Assembly (NCBI GenBank): GCA_029262795.1
Contig: JAJCYT010000012.1
Span: 124,001-188,000, forward strand
Origin: Candidatus Fraserbacteria bacterium
GTDB lineage: Bacteria > Bipolaricaulota > Bipolaricaulia > RBG-16-55-9 > JAJCYT01
Direction of reading: 5' to 3'
DNA length: 64,000 bases
Shown: in pieces, positions 24,778 to 34,459 of the stretch
How the letters are laid out: every line of letters begins with the position of its first letter
Position numbering within the stretch: position 1 is the first letter of the stretch
Position numbers and translations under genes: made by a program
Notes under the pieces: model-generated
What the model saw: the letters and a program-made list of their open reading frames with translations, nothing else
What the model was told of the DNA's origin: nothing
Databases searched by the model: none

Positions 24778-26835
24778 ATGGCTGTCGCAAAATATTCGTA
24801 TCCCCAGGCTCGCCGTGCTGATGTGGTGGATGACTTCCACGGCACATCAGTGGCCGACCCATATCGCTGGCTGGAAGATCCAAAATCAGAAGAAACGCAA
24901 TCATTCATTAACTCACAAATGGAATTGTTTCATCAATTCATGGATCAGATTCCAGAACGTCACACGATCCGAGATCGTCTACAAGAGTTGTTTGATTACA
25001 AAAAATTTGGTGTGCCACAAACGCGAGGGGATCGCCTGTTTTTCATGAAGAATGATGGATTGCAAAACCAACCTGTGCTGTATGTACAAGATGGCGCAGA
25101 TGGTGACGCTCGCCCATTGCTCGACCCCAACACGCTCAGCGACGATGGCACAGTGGCCATCATTAGTTACTACCCCAATGAAGATGGCACACTGTTGGCT
25201 TACAACACCGCCGCCAGTGGCAGCGACTGGCAGGAAATTCGCATCCTCAATGTTGAAACCGGCGAAGCATTCTCTGAAGTGATCCAATGGTGCAAATTTG
25301 CCTTCGCCGCCTGGAAACACGATTCTTCTGGTTTTTATTACAACCGCTTTCCCGAACCTGGCTCCGTGCCTCCGGAAGACCAGGCCAAGTGCGGCAAAAT
25401 CTATTGGCACACACTGGGAACAGATCAATCCGAAGATGAGTTGATCTTCGAACGACCAGACTTTAAAGAACTAATGTCCATCCCCTTCATGAGTGAGGAT
25501 GATCAGTATTTGATGCTTCATGTAATGCACGGCTCCGCATCTCAAAACCGCTTTTACTATCGCCCAATTGACTCTGATGGTGATTTTGTTCGATTGCTCG
25601 ATGATGCGGATGGCAAATATCTGTTCATCAACAACATCGGCTCTATCTTTTATTTCCATACAGATATTGATGCCCCCCAAGGTCGGATCATCGGCATCGA
25701 CGTCAACCAGCCGGAGCGTGAACACTGGAAGGAAGTTATTGCTGAACGTGAAGAAGCTCTCGATTCTGCCGTGATGACCAAGGATCGTTTTGCTGTGGCT
25801 TATATGAAGAAAGCCTGTCATCAGATCAGTGTTTATGACCTCGAAGGAAATCTTCAAAAAGACATTGAAATGCCCAACATGGGAACAGTATTTGAAATGC
25901 GAGGCAAGCAGAAATCATCAGATGTATACTTTGGCTTTGACACGTTCTTAAAGCCAATGAGCATCCAAAAGCTGAACACCGATTCCAACACGATGGAAAC
26001 GTTGTTCGACTCAAACTTCAACCTGCCTTCTGATCAATACGAAGCAAAACAAGTGTTTTATCCATCAAAGGACGGCACTCGAGTATCCATGTTCCTGATT
26101 CACAAAAAGGGACTTGAACTGGATGGCACGAACCCCACATTGCTCTATGGCTATGGCGGATTCAACATCAGCATGACACCGATGTTTGCCCCAATGCGTA
26201 TGTTGTGGGTGGATCAGGGTGGTGTGTTTGCCGTGGCCAATTTGCGCGGTGGTAGCGAATACGGCGAAGCCTGGCACAAGGCAGGGATGCTTGAAAACAA
26301 GCAAAATGTGTTCGACGATTTCATTGCCGCAGGTGAGTGCTTGATTGAACAGGGATACACGTCTTCCAAAAAGCTGGCCATCTTTGGCGGCAGCAACGGC
26401 GGATTGTTGACATCTGCTTGCATGATCCAACGACCAGATTTGTTTGGCGCAGTGCTTTGCGGTGTACCTGTCACCGACATGCTGCGCTTTCATAAATTCA
26501 CCGTGGGGCGCTTCTGGACCAACGAATACGGTAACGCAGAAGAAAACCCTGACCACTTTGAATTCATTTACAAATACTCTCCATTGCACAACGTGAAGGA
26601 GGGCGAGACTTATCCACCCACTCTGATCTTTACTGCTGATACAGATGATCGTGTGGTGCCTGCCCATCCATTTAAATTTGCCGCAACAATGCAAGCGGCA
26701 GACTCTGGTGAAAATCCTATTCTGTTGCGGGTTGAAACCAAAGCGGGGCACGGCCTTGGCAAGCCGACCTCCAAGCTCATCCACGAACAAAGCGAGTTTG
26801 TATCGTTCCTGCTGAAAACGCTGGGCAGTTTATGA
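24778..26835 (+). CDS. Prolyl oligopeptidase (family S9A)
   Basis: This serine peptidase of 685 residues cuts short peptides after Pro. The N-terminal YPQARRADVVDDFHGTSVADPYRWLE block, the seven-bladed propeller (about 70-410) and the C-terminal a/b-hydrolase are all present. Ser539 is in GGSNGG, Asp in DTDDRVVPAHPFKF and His in KAGHGLG. No signal peptide is visible, so it is cytosolic. The start has an AGGAGG ribosome-binding site. It overlaps the following PHP phosphatase by ATGA. Confidence 0.97.
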   Translation: MAVAKYSYPQARRADVVDDFHGTSVADPYRWLEDPKSEETQSFINSQMELFHQFMDQIPERHTIRDRLQELFDYKKFGVPQTRGDRLFFMKNDGLQNQPVLYVQDGADGDARPLLDPNTLSDDGTVAIISYYPNEDGTLLAYNTAASGSDWQEIRILNVETGEAFSEVIQWCKFAFAAWKHDSSGFYYNRFPEPGSVPPEDQAKCGKIYWHTLGTDQSEDELIFERPDFKELMSIPFMSEDDQYLMLHVMHGSASQNRFYYRPIDSDGDFVRLLDDADGKYLFINNIGSIFYFHTDIDAPQGRIIGIDVNQPEREHWKEVIAEREEALDSAVMTKDRFAVAYMKKACHQISVYDLEGNLQKDIEMPNMGTVFEMRGKQKSSDVYFGFDTFLKPMSIQKLNTDSNTMETLFDSNFNLPSDQYEAKQVFYPSKDGTRVSMFLIHKKGLELDGTNPTLLYGYGGFNISMTPMFAPMRMLWVDQGGVFAVANLRGGSEYGEAWHKAGMLENKQNVFDDFIAAGECLIEQGYTSSKKLAIFGGSNGGLLTSACMIQRPDLFGAVLCGVPVTDMLRFHKFTVGRFWTNEYGNAEENPDHFEFIYKYSPLHNVKEGETYPPTLIFTADTDDRVVPAHPFKFAATMQAADSGENPILLRVETKAGHGLGKPTSKLIHEQSEFVSFLLKTLGSL

Positions 26836-27686
26836 TTCTGTCGAACTATCATCTGCACAGCGTTTATTGTGATGGAGACGATCATATTCGAGACTATGTT
26901 GAAAAAGCTGTTCAATTGGGCTTTCACAGCATTGGTCTGTCGAGCCATTCTCCAACACCTGTAACAAAAGGATATGGCCTACCGATTGAGAATTTTTCAG
27001 CGTATCTTGATGAGCTGGCTGTCTTGAAGCAAGAGTTTGAAGGCACCATCGAGGTGTATGCTGGGCTAGAGCTTGATTATCATCCTGACTTTGTCAGTTT
27101 TTTTGAAGAGCATTTTTTCTCAGCTCAACTGGACTATTTAATTGGTTCGGTTCATTCAATCGGACACCGCCCTGATGGCACCCCCTGGTTCTTCGAGCGA
27201 AAATCAAAATTTGATGAAGGCCTCTATGGTTGGTATCAAGGCGATATCCAGGCAGTGATGCGCGACCATTACCAAAGTGTCCGCAATATGGTCAGTCTGG
27301 GTAAGATTGATTTCATCGGCCATATGGACCGAATCAAACGCCATTGTATCAATGTGGATGGCTTTGATGAATCAGCCTCCTGGTATCAGGAAGAAGTTGA
27401 ACAAACGTTGGAATGTATTGCCAAGCATGGGGTCATGCTCGAAATCAACTTGGGTGGCCTGCGCCATCCAATTCAAACCCCCTACCCTAGCCCGTGGGTT
27501 TTGAAACGATGCCATGAGCTTGACATTGGCCTTACGGTCAACACCGACGGACATCAACTAAGCCATCTCGACCTTGGTTTTCCGCAAGCCTTGGGTTTCT
27601 TAAAAGATGCCGGCTACACTGAGATTTTTCGACTCCAACAAGGCCAGTGGATGCCTGTTACCTTGGAACTATCAAAAGCCATCTGA
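26832..27686 (+). CDS. PHP-domain histidinol phosphatase-like protein
   Basis: The product is 284 residues. The PHP motifs are YHLHSVYCDGDD (HxH), SSHSP and GLELDY, followed by GSVHSIG and GHMDRIKRH and a final NTDGHQLSH. These are the usual metal-binding residues of HisK-type histidinol-phosphate phosphatases. The family also includes other phosphoesterases, so histidine biosynthesis is probable rather than proven. No other his gene is present in the window. ATGA overlap with the prolyl oligopeptidase gene indicates co-translation. Confidence 0.85.
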   Translation: MILSNYHLHSVYCDGDDHIRDYVEKAVQLGFHSIGLSSHSPTPVTKGYGLPIENFSAYLDELAVLKQEFEGTIEVYAGLELDYHPDFVSFFEEHFFSAQLDYLIGSVHSIGHRPDGTPWFFERKSKFDEGLYGWYQGDIQAVMRDHYQSVRNMVSLGKIDFIGHMDRIKRHCINVDGFDESASWYQEEVEQTLECIAKHGVMLEINLGGLRHPIQTPYPSPWVLKRCHELDIGLTVNTDGHQLSHLDLGFPQALGFLKDAGYTEIFRLQQGQWMPVTLELSKAI

Positions 27687-27838
27687 TGTATTTTTAGCCA
27701 ACATAGTGGTTCATTGCGCCTAGAGTGACTTGTAGGAATTTGTGCAATGTTCCCTCCAAGTCGCGTCAAAATAACCCTAGCTGTGAATGGTCCAACCCTA
27801 TTACAATATTTGATTGACAGAAAAATCGAGGAGGTCAC

Positions 27839-29185
27839 ATGTTTCATCGGATGAGGTTTATGGTATTGGCATTATTGATATTGGTTCTGGGTGTATCTGC
27901 TGCACCTTTGTCAGCGCAGTCTGATTTGAGAACACAGTCATTTGGGACACAAAGTGATGAAGCAGAATTGACATTTACAGTGAATCCTGGAGATGTGTCA
28001 GTTTTATTTTACGCCCGATCTGCTGATCCTTCAGATAACGTCATCATTGTCGAATTGGTTGGCCCTGGCGACGAAATTCTGTATCAGGAAGATGAGGACA
28101 CAGGCGAAATTTCTGGCGATATGTTCACCGACTTGCTCATCAGTCCAAAGGAAGTGGCATTATACATGCCGCCTGCACCGCAGTTTGAACTGGCTCCTGG
28201 TGAGTACACTGTGGTGGTTTTGACTGAGAACGGGAGCAACATCAGCGATGCTGGCATCATCGTCAAATCGGGCAACGCCAACAGCCCTCAAGCCATTGAC
28301 TTTAATTTGCTTATTCTTACCAACAATATTACGGCTTCCGATTATGCCAGCATTGAAAGCAACCTTCGAAGTGAAATGGATGCCATCTTAAGCCCTCACA
28401 ACCTTCAGGTAGGCAGCATTAATTTTACGCAGGGGACAGCCTCACAAATTCAGCAGTATTCATCAACCCTTTTTCCAGAAGAAGATTTGATCAACGCCGA
28501 ACTTCTTGAAGTCTGTGAATTGATGGACAGCACCGTTGGCGCAACCCGCGCGCTCAACGTCGCCTTTGTGGATGAGGTCGGCGACGATAGCACGGCTGGC
28601 ATTTCCACAGGATTGCCCGGTTCACCGATGGTGGATGGCTCTCCCATTTCCTGTGTGGTTGCTGCACTGCAAGGCGACACAGATTTTTCTAACAATACTC
28701 AGGGCATTAATCTTTTACACGAAGGCTCGCACTTGATGGGGATGGTCCATACGACAGAATCTGAAGGTACATTTTTTGACTTGTTTGACGACACCCCAGA
28801 GTGCAACGCCGATCAATTTGATGACAACGGCGATGGCGAAGTGGACGACTTTGAATGTGCCAGCGCAGATGGTCGAAATTACATGTTCTGGCTTGGGGGC
28901 GGATTAAACATGTCCAATGACCAAGCCTGGACGTTGCGCCGTCATCCATTGTTCTATCCGGTGAGCGCACAAACAACACCTCCATCGAACAACAATGACA
29001 ACAATTTGGAAAAAGCATTGGACAGCAACGACAACAACTTCATCGACGACATCGAAATTAAAAGCGCCATCCAATATTGGATTTTATCCGAAGTGGTTCC
29101 TGGCACCGATGCTGAAACCATTGACGATCGCACCATGCTCAATCTGATTCAACAATGGGTCACCGGCAAAGCCATCAGCGCTTAA
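27839..29185 (+). CDS. Secreted metzincin-like metalloprotease with EF-hand insert and dockerin-like C terminus
   Basis: The product is 448 residues with a signal peptide (about 1-26). Residues 35-150 look like a beta-sandwich prodomain. The zinc motif HExxHxxGxxH is exact at 294-304 (His294, Glu295, His298, His304), and a Met-turn candidate is Met349 in NYMFW. Between them a canonical EF-hand loop runs from Asp328 to Glu339 (D1, N3, D5, G6, V8, D9, E12). A second EF-hand loop begins at Asp395, followed by YWILSEVVPGT and LIQQWVTG, the dockerin-like end seen in two other exoproteins here. GGAGG precedes the ATG. I know no named family with this exact order. Confidence 0.82.
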   Translation: MFHRMRFMVLALLILVLGVSAAPLSAQSDLRTQSFGTQSDEAELTFTVNPGDVSVLFYARSADPSDNVIIVELVGPGDEILYQEDEDTGEISGDMFTDLLISPKEVALYMPPAPQFELAPGEYTVVVLTENGSNISDAGIIVKSGNANSPQAIDFNLLILTNNITASDYASIESNLRSEMDAILSPHNLQVGSINFTQGTASQIQQYSSTLFPEEDLINAELLEVCELMDSTVGATRALNVAFVDEVGDDSTAGISTGLPGSPMVDGSPISCVVAALQGDTDFSNNTQGINLLHEGSHLMGMVHTTESEGTFFDLFDDTPECNADQFDDNGDGEVDDFECASADGRNYMFWLGGGLNMSNDQAWTLRRHPLFYPVSAQTTPPSNNNDNNLEKALDSNDNNFIDDIEIKSAIQYWILSEVVPGTDAETIDDRTMLNLIQQWVTGKAISA

Positions 29186-29199
29186 CCATAAAACACAAG

Positions 29200-29227
29200 G
29201 AGGGGTACACATTCACGTGTACCCCTC
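29200..29227. terminator. Bidirectional hairpin terminator between convergent genes
   Basis: GAGGGGTACAC (29200-29210) pairs with GTGTACCCCTC (29217-29227) around ATTCAC, an 11-bp perfect stem. It lies between the metzincin gene and the opposing substrate-binding protein gene. The T-tracts are weak on both sides (CTAACTAATT, CCTTGTGTTTT), so it may work as an attenuator or mRNA end. Confidence 0.6.
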
Positions 29228-29262
29228 TAACTAATTCATTAAGAAAATTCCATCAGATAAGA

Positions 29263-31275
29263 CTAACGATCAATTCTGAACCCACGCTCGTAAAAGGTGA
29301 GCAAAGAGCCGTAAGGGTGTAATTCAAGATAGACAGAGGTCACACGATTGCCAAGTCGGCTCGCATTCCAGGCATCAACTGTGGAAGCCGAGGTGGTGTA
29401 TATCACATTCTGATCTTCAGCCAGCAGCAGTTGCATTTCACGAATGAGCGCAAAACGTTCCTCAGAACTGGCCAACTCAATCACCTCCACACCGCCAACT
29501 TCACCGCTGCGCATTTCAGGTGGTATTTGGGCTTGTGTGACCCAAAGTCCATCCAGCATTCGTTGATGATCCGGTTGGGTGGGTGTCAAACTGTCTGAGT
29601 AACGAAAGAAATGCAAAAATCCGTTGGATGTCGCCATGGACAATGCCAGGGTAGGATCTACAATTTGGCTACTGATACCAAAATATACCGCTTCCCAGCT
29701 TCCAAACACTGCGCCGCTGGTGTTAATAAAGGTCAAAATTTCACTGACAAGAGTAGTAAATGGTACAGGGTTTGGCACAAATTCAAGTTGCAGCAGATCT
29801 CGATATTCATTCACCAAAAAGGTGACGGTTTCAACACGCACATTGTTATCCGAATTGGTGGTAAAAGTAATCGAAACTTTTTCACCCGCTGATGGATAGC
29901 TTTCCCCGAACACCCGCAGGCCATCCGACCCAATTGGCAAATCCATCCCATCCAATAGTGCGTTGGCTTCGCCTGGGTCGAACTCAAAATAATTGAGTGG
30001 GTAATCAGCATCTAAATGGCCGCCACTGCCCCTACGCCCCGAAATATCAAATGGACCCAGGCCAGACATTTGGTAAATTGGCGAAGCGGCACCGAGAAAA
30101 ATATTTTCCACAATCGCCTGGCGATTCGTGGCTTTGGAAATGGCGCGACGAAACAAAGGCTGCTGAAATAATTGACGCAGACTGTTTTTATAGCGATCGC
30201 CATTGGGGATGACTTCATTGGACCCTGTCACCGTTAATCCCAAATCCTGATTAAAGGCGACTAAATTGGCTGTGGCATTGGGATCAGGTGAGGGTCGTAT
30301 ATCAATAGAAAAGCCTATCCCCTCAGAAGTTTGAATGACTGGCAAATCGCTGGCGCGCGGGCCACCGTTGCGACCATTGCTGACAGGGCCGTTGACATCA
30401 TCGGTTTCACCATTTAAAAAACGAGCCAATTGCAAATCGCGGTCATCGACCACGCAAAGGCGTATCTCGTCAAAGTACGGCAAGCGCGTCCCATTGGCAT
30501 CAAATTTCCAATAAAAGGGGTTACGCTCAAATATCCAATCCTGGCCTAAAATTACCTGTTTCAGCCGAAATGGCCCTGCGCCTACGACCATCAGTGGATC
30601 ATCACTGGCTTCCAATGAATTCCAGTAAAGTTCCGAACCAAGCAAGCGATTGTCAAAGGCGTCCTGATGCACATGTTGAGGCAACAAGGGCAGGTTTAAC
30701 TGGAGCAGAAATGGGCCAATATTAATTCGAGCTGGAATCAGATAGCGCCAGGTGCGCTCATCAACCATTTCAAACAACGGCAATTGATCATTTACCGACA
30801 ACCCACTGCCCGAATCCAAATTAAACAGTTGCGGGTCTGTGTACACGCCAAAAGTAAACGCTGCATCTTCCGCATCCATCTGCTCTCCATCACTCCAGCG
30901 CAACCCTTCGCGCAGTTTCATCGTAATCGTGACGGGCAGCTCTGTGTCATCGATTTCAAACATTTCCAACACGGCTGGCATAATTTGAATCGGATCACCG
31001 GCCAGCCAACCAAAAGGCGTGGCGGCATTGATGCCCGCCAACTCTACAAAATCTTTTGAGTTGGAATCGACATTGGATAATAAAGGATTGAAGGTGTTGG
31101 GAATGGCCGTGCTGCAAAAAGTATAGCTGCCACCAGGGACACCAAAACCATCAGGGAAATTCTCCTCGGGCAGCACAAATGGGTTGACCACCTGACCTAA
31201 TGCAGCAAACGCAGTCAAACAGACAATAAAACAGACAATAAAACCCCAAATTGGACCAATCCACTTTAAGCGCAT
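29263..31275 (-). CDS. ABC transporter substrate-binding protein, peptide/nickel (SBP_bac_5) type
   Basis: This exported or lipid-linked solute-binding protein has 670 residues, long for the family, which is often 500-600. The signal segment is IWGFIVCFIVCLTAFAAL. Landmarks are the LREGLRWSDGEQMDAEDAAFTF motif typical of DppA/OppA and the downstream VGAGPFRL and RNPFYWKFDANG stretches. No permease or ATPase gene is next to it, so its transporter must be encoded elsewhere. An in-frame Met at 31314 precedes a weaker start; 31275 has a GGGGAT ribosome-binding site. Confidence 0.9.
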   Translation of the reverse strand: MRLKWIGPIWGFIVCFIVCLTAFAALGQVVNPFVLPEENFPDGFGVPGGSYTFCSTAIPNTFNPLLSNVDSNSKDFVELAGINAATPFGWLAGDPIQIMPAVLEMFEIDDTELPVTITMKLREGLRWSDGEQMDAEDAAFTFGVYTDPQLFNLDSGSGLSVNDQLPLFEMVDERTWRYLIPARINIGPFLLQLNLPLLPQHVHQDAFDNRLLGSELYWNSLEASDDPLMVVGAGPFRLKQVILGQDWIFERNPFYWKFDANGTRLPYFDEIRLCVVDDRDLQLARFLNGETDDVNGPVSNGRNGGPRASDLPVIQTSEGIGFSIDIRPSPDPNATANLVAFNQDLGLTVTGSNEVIPNGDRYKNSLRQLFQQPLFRRAISKATNRQAIVENIFLGAASPIYQMSGLGPFDISGRRGSGGHLDADYPLNYFEFDPGEANALLDGMDLPIGSDGLRVFGESYPSAGEKVSITFTTNSDNNVRVETVTFLVNEYRDLLQLEFVPNPVPFTTLVSEILTFINTSGAVFGSWEAVYFGISSQIVDPTLALSMATSNGFLHFFRYSDSLTPTQPDHQRMLDGLWVTQAQIPPEMRSGEVGGVEVIELASSEERFALIREMQLLLAEDQNVIYTTSASTVDAWNASRLGNRVTSVYLELHPYGSLLTFYERGFRIDR

Positions 31276-31553
31276 CTTTGCTATCCCCGTTTGGCTATAT
31301 TTAGCGTGCCTCAATTAGCATATCTCACGGTCTGATAAATTCAAGCACAAACATTAAAGTTTCGCCTGTATTTGGACCAAACAGCATCTTTCAAGCTGTA
31401 GAAAGATCGCCATCAAATAGTGTACCGAAAGATTCAGCTGCATTGACAACATGTTCAAAATATCGCCTACCATTGTAACGGATAAGACATTCGCCTGCGG
31501 TGATTGCCACAACCTCTTGTGGTGTGCAGAAAAACCTTCTAAAATCGATCCTT

Positions 31554-32660
31554 ATGAACCACTCCATTTTTCAATCACGAACCGAAGCCACGCAGGCGGC
31601 CATGCAAACCAACGGGATTGATTTACTCGTTCTGTTCCCCAGTCCGAATCTGTATTACCTGACGGGATTCATGGAAAACCCTGGGGAGCGCGTGCTGATG
31701 CTGATTTTGCCCGCCTCTGGCGAACCCTGCATGGTGGTGCCGCAGATGTACAAAACACACATCGGCCACGATGCCTGGGTCAGCGACCTTCGTGCCTGGA
31801 AAGATGGAGATGATCCCGTTTCATTGTTGAAACAAGCAATTGATGAGAAAGCGCCAAATCCCAAAAAAGTATTAGTAGATGATCAGATGTGGTCATTGTT
31901 TTTCTTGCCGCTTCAACAAGTGATCCCTGGAGCGAAGTTTGATGTAGCGTCTTCTTTGCTCGGCCAACTGCGGATGCGAAAAGATGCTGCTGAAATTGAT
32001 TTGTTAAAGTCTGCGGGAAAAATGGCAGATCAAACCTTTGAGTGGATCATCACCCAACCATTTGAAGGCAGCACTGAAAATGAGATCGCTAATCTGCTTT
32101 CCGCCAAAATGACCGAACTGGGCGGCGAAGAGGTCGCCTTTACTATCGTGGCTTCCGGTCCCAACGGCGCAATGCCGCACCACAACACTGGCTCTCGAAA
32201 AATCGAACGTGGCGACGTGATTGTGATGGACTTCGGTTGTCGTGTGGGCGGCTATTACTCCGACATCACCCGTACTGTGATTTGCGGCGAAGCCTCCGAA
32301 GAAGTGAAAAAAGTTTATGAAATTGTAAAACAGGCTCAGGCCGCAGGAGTGAACGCCAGCAAACCCGGCGCGACCTGTGAAAGCATTGATCAAGTCACCC
32401 GCGCTGTGATTGATGAGGCAGACTACGCCAAAGAATTTTTACACCGCACCGGCCACGGCCTCGGTCTGGAACTCCACGAACCGCCCTATATTGTCACAGG
32501 AGACAAAACCATTCTAGAACCTGGCATGACCTTCTCCGTAGAACCAGGCATCTACATCGACCAAAAATTCGGTATCCGCATCGAAGACATCGTCACCATC
32601 ACCAACGACGGCGTAATGCCACTCAATCAATGCACCCACGAAATGCAGATTGTGAAATAA
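31554..32660 (+). CDS. M24-family Xaa-Pro peptidase
   Basis: This metallopeptidase of 368 residues has an N-terminal creatinase-like domain (LLVLFPSPNLYYLTGF) and a C-terminal pita-bread domain. The five metal ligands are visible as two Asp in MDFGCRVGGYYSDITRT, the His in GHGLGLELHE, the Glu in VEPGIYI and the Glu in GIRIEDIV. Xaa-Pro dipeptidase or aminopeptidase activity is probable; no signal peptide is seen. It may share a transcript with the enoyl-CoA hydratase gene, which begins 7 bases after it. Position next to a peptide-binding protein suggests peptide use. Confidence 0.93.
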   Translation: MNHSIFQSRTEATQAAMQTNGIDLLVLFPSPNLYYLTGFMENPGERVLMLILPASGEPCMVVPQMYKTHIGHDAWVSDLRAWKDGDDPVSLLKQAIDEKAPNPKKVLVDDQMWSLFFLPLQQVIPGAKFDVASSLLGQLRMRKDAAEIDLLKSAGKMADQTFEWIITQPFEGSTENEIANLLSAKMTELGGEEVAFTIVASGPNGAMPHHNTGSRKIERGDVIVMDFGCRVGGYYSDITRTVICGEASEEVKKVYEIVKQAQAAGVNASKPGATCESIDQVTRAVIDEADYAKEFLHRTGHGLGLELHEPPYIVTGDKTILEPGMTFSVEPGIYIDQKFGIRIEDIVTITNDGVMPLNQCTHEMQIVK

Positions 32661-32667
32661 ATTGACT

Positions 32668-33456
32668 ATGAATCTTGAAACCGTTCAATTAAATATTAAA
32701 GAGCAGATCGCAACTATTAAACTCAACCGACCTGAGGCTATGAACACATTGAGTTTAAAACTGGTGCAAGAAGTCAATCAGGCATTGCATGAGATCGAAG
32801 GTCGGGATGATGTTCGTGTAGTCGTATTGACGGGGTCGGGCAACTCGTTTTGCGCGGGTGCGGATTTGAAGGAAACTCAGCAGCAGACAGAAATTGGCTG
32901 GTACTTGAGACAAATCACAGCAGCGTGTCACCAATCCATTGCGACGATGAAGTCGATGGCGCAGCCGGTCATTACGGCCATCAATGGCGTGGCTGCAGGA
33001 GGTGGCTTCGGCTTATCCTTATCTGGTGATTTGGTGATTGCCAGTGATGCGGCTCGCTTTACCACTGCGTTTTCTAAGTTGGGATTGTCTCCCGATTGTT
33101 CGACCACGTATCATTTGGTTCGACTGGTTGGAGAAAAGAAGGCGTTTGAACTCGCAGCGTTTAGCCCCCTCCTCAGCGCGCAGGAGGCGTTAGATCTCGG
33201 CCTCATCAACAAGGTGGTTCCCGAATCTGCGTTTAAAAGCGCAGTCACTGAGTGGGCCACAAAACTCGCCTCAGGCGCGCCACTGGGATTACACCGCACC
33301 AAACAACTTATCATTCAACAAAGCCACGAAAATTCTCTACATGCCCAGCTAGAACTGGAAAGCCTAAACATCGTCAAAGGCGGACAGAGTGAGGATTTTC
33401 AAGAAGGCGTTAATGCGTTCCTGGAAAAACGATCACCTGAATTTAAAGGCAAATAG
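32668..33456 (+). CDS. Enoyl-CoA hydratase/isomerase family protein
   Basis: The product is 262 residues of crotonase fold. LNRPEAMNTLSLKLVQEV and SFCAGADLKE form the oxyanion region, and AINGVAAGGGFGLSL follows. In TAFSKLGLSPDCSTTYHL the Asp/Ser context differs from the classic Glu-Glu pair of EchA (position 164 in rat EchM), so hydratase activity is not certain and isomerase or thioesterase-like variants are possible. The ATG at 32668 is used; a TTG lies 6 bases before it. No strong ribosome-binding site is visible, so it may depend on the upstream gene. Confidence 0.9.
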   Translation: MNLETVQLNIKEQIATIKLNRPEAMNTLSLKLVQEVNQALHEIEGRDDVRVVVLTGSGNSFCAGADLKETQQQTEIGWYLRQITAACHQSIATMKSMAQPVITAINGVAAGGGFGLSLSGDLVIASDAARFTTAFSKLGLSPDCSTTYHLVRLVGEKKAFELAAFSPLLSAQEALDLGLINKVVPESAFKSAVTEWATKLASGAPLGLHRTKQLIIQQSHENSLHAQLELESLNIVKGGQSEDFQEGVNAFLEKRSPEFKGK

Positions 33457-33460
33457 CAAC

Positions 33461-33835
33461 TTATTGGAGTGGATCATCTCCGTATTGATTAGACCCAACC
33501 GTACCTTGAAGGTGGCCTACTTCAATCATGGTCCATATTAACCCTACAATTGGGACCAAAATAATTAATACCCACCAAGCAGATTTATCGCGATCATGCC
33601 ATCTTTTAACTGTTATGGCGAACCCTGGCCAAATCAAGACGCTACTGAGGATAAGAAACACAGGGATAGAATCTCCATACACATAGTCCAAAGCAAGATC
33701 AACGCCGATTGAAAAGAGAATAACAGGAACAAAAACCATCAGCAGTCCGTTAAACCAATACTGCTTTCGACTAATTCTCCCTTCAAATGAAAATAGAAGA
33801 TCCTTCCAATTGAACTCGGTGTTTGATTTTGCCAA
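33461..33835 (-). CDS. DUF805 family membrane protein
   Basis: This small inner-membrane protein has 124 residues. The DUF805 signature is FSFEGRISRKQYW at the N terminus, then about three hydrophobic segments and the conserved KRWHDRDKSAWW block with NQYGDDP at the end. The function is unknown; related proteins occur near many unrelated genes. No ribosome-binding site was fixed. It lies next to the small membrane protein at 33903 and could share an operon with it. Confidence 0.88.
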   Translation of the reverse strand: MAKSNTEFNWKDLLFSFEGRISRKQYWFNGLLMVFVPVILFSIGVDLALDYVYGDSIPVFLILSSVLIWPGFAITVKRWHDRDKSAWWVLIILVPIVGLIWTMIEVGHLQGTVGSNQYGDDPLQ

Positions 33836-33902
33836 CTGAATCCCTTTCCCTGATTTCAGATAACGAGAATCTTATGATAAGTTGAATCTAAAAAGCGAAA
33901 TA

Positions 33903-34325
33903 TCACTCGACTTCATACGTCCAAATCCTTACTCGAACTTCTCTTGCGAAGGCGGAGCTTCGGCTGCGTTGAACGCTGATGGTGTCCTCGGTGAGTTTGG
34001 TCCAGATGACTTCGGGGAAGCCGTCTACCAAATCGCCTTCGTTGATATTTTCGGCGATGTCGCGGGTGATGATGTCTACAAACATCAATTCAGGATCAAC
34101 ATCAAGGTCGTGATCCAGGATTAAAACTTGGTTTTGTAAAATCTCGACCCAATCGCTGTCCCAGTCGGGTGCAGGAAAAATGGGTAATTCTTCTTCCTGT
34201 TGGGCGATCACGGTTTCTCCTGGCCCAAATAAAAGGACGGACATAAAAAATGTCATCACACTTGACACCACTGCCACGATCACGATCAGGAAAACAATTT
34301 GAGAAGGTAATTTTTGCGTCTTCAT
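33903..34325 (-). CDS. Single-span membrane or exported protein of unknown function
   Basis: The product is 140 residues with an N-terminal hydrophobic segment (PSQIVFLIVIVAVVSSVMTFF) and an acidic soluble part, rich in Asp, Glu and Ile. No family is recognised. A GGGGGATTGG ribosome-binding site supports the ATG at 34325. It may be anchored with the acidic domain in the periplasm. Confidence 0.65.
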   Translation of the reverse strand: MKTQKLPSQIVFLIVIVAVVSSVMTFFMSVLLFGPGETVIAQQEEELPIFPAPDWDSDWVEILQNQVLILDHDLDVDPELMFVDIITRDIAENINEGDLVDGFPEVIWTKLTEDTISVQRSRSSAFAREVRVRIWTYEVE

Positions 34326-34404
34326 CCAATCCCCCTTTGCAGTGTTGAACTGCAATTTTGTAATACATCCATCATAAACAAGGGAACCTTCTGATTAAAT
34401 AGAA

Positions 34405-34434
34405 AGCGGACCGAACAATTGAGTTCGATCCGCT
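34405..34434 (-). terminator. Hairpin terminator of the Met-rich exported protein gene
   Basis: The stem pairs AGCGGA-C-CGAAC (34405-34416) with GTTCG-A-TCCGCT (34423-34434), a 12-position stem with one mismatch and a 6-base loop. Read on the minus strand it is followed by TTTCTATTTAAT, so it ends the transcript that stops at 34460. Confidence 0.7.
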
Positions 34435-34459
34435 GCTTATTGAACTATTTTAAATAAAA

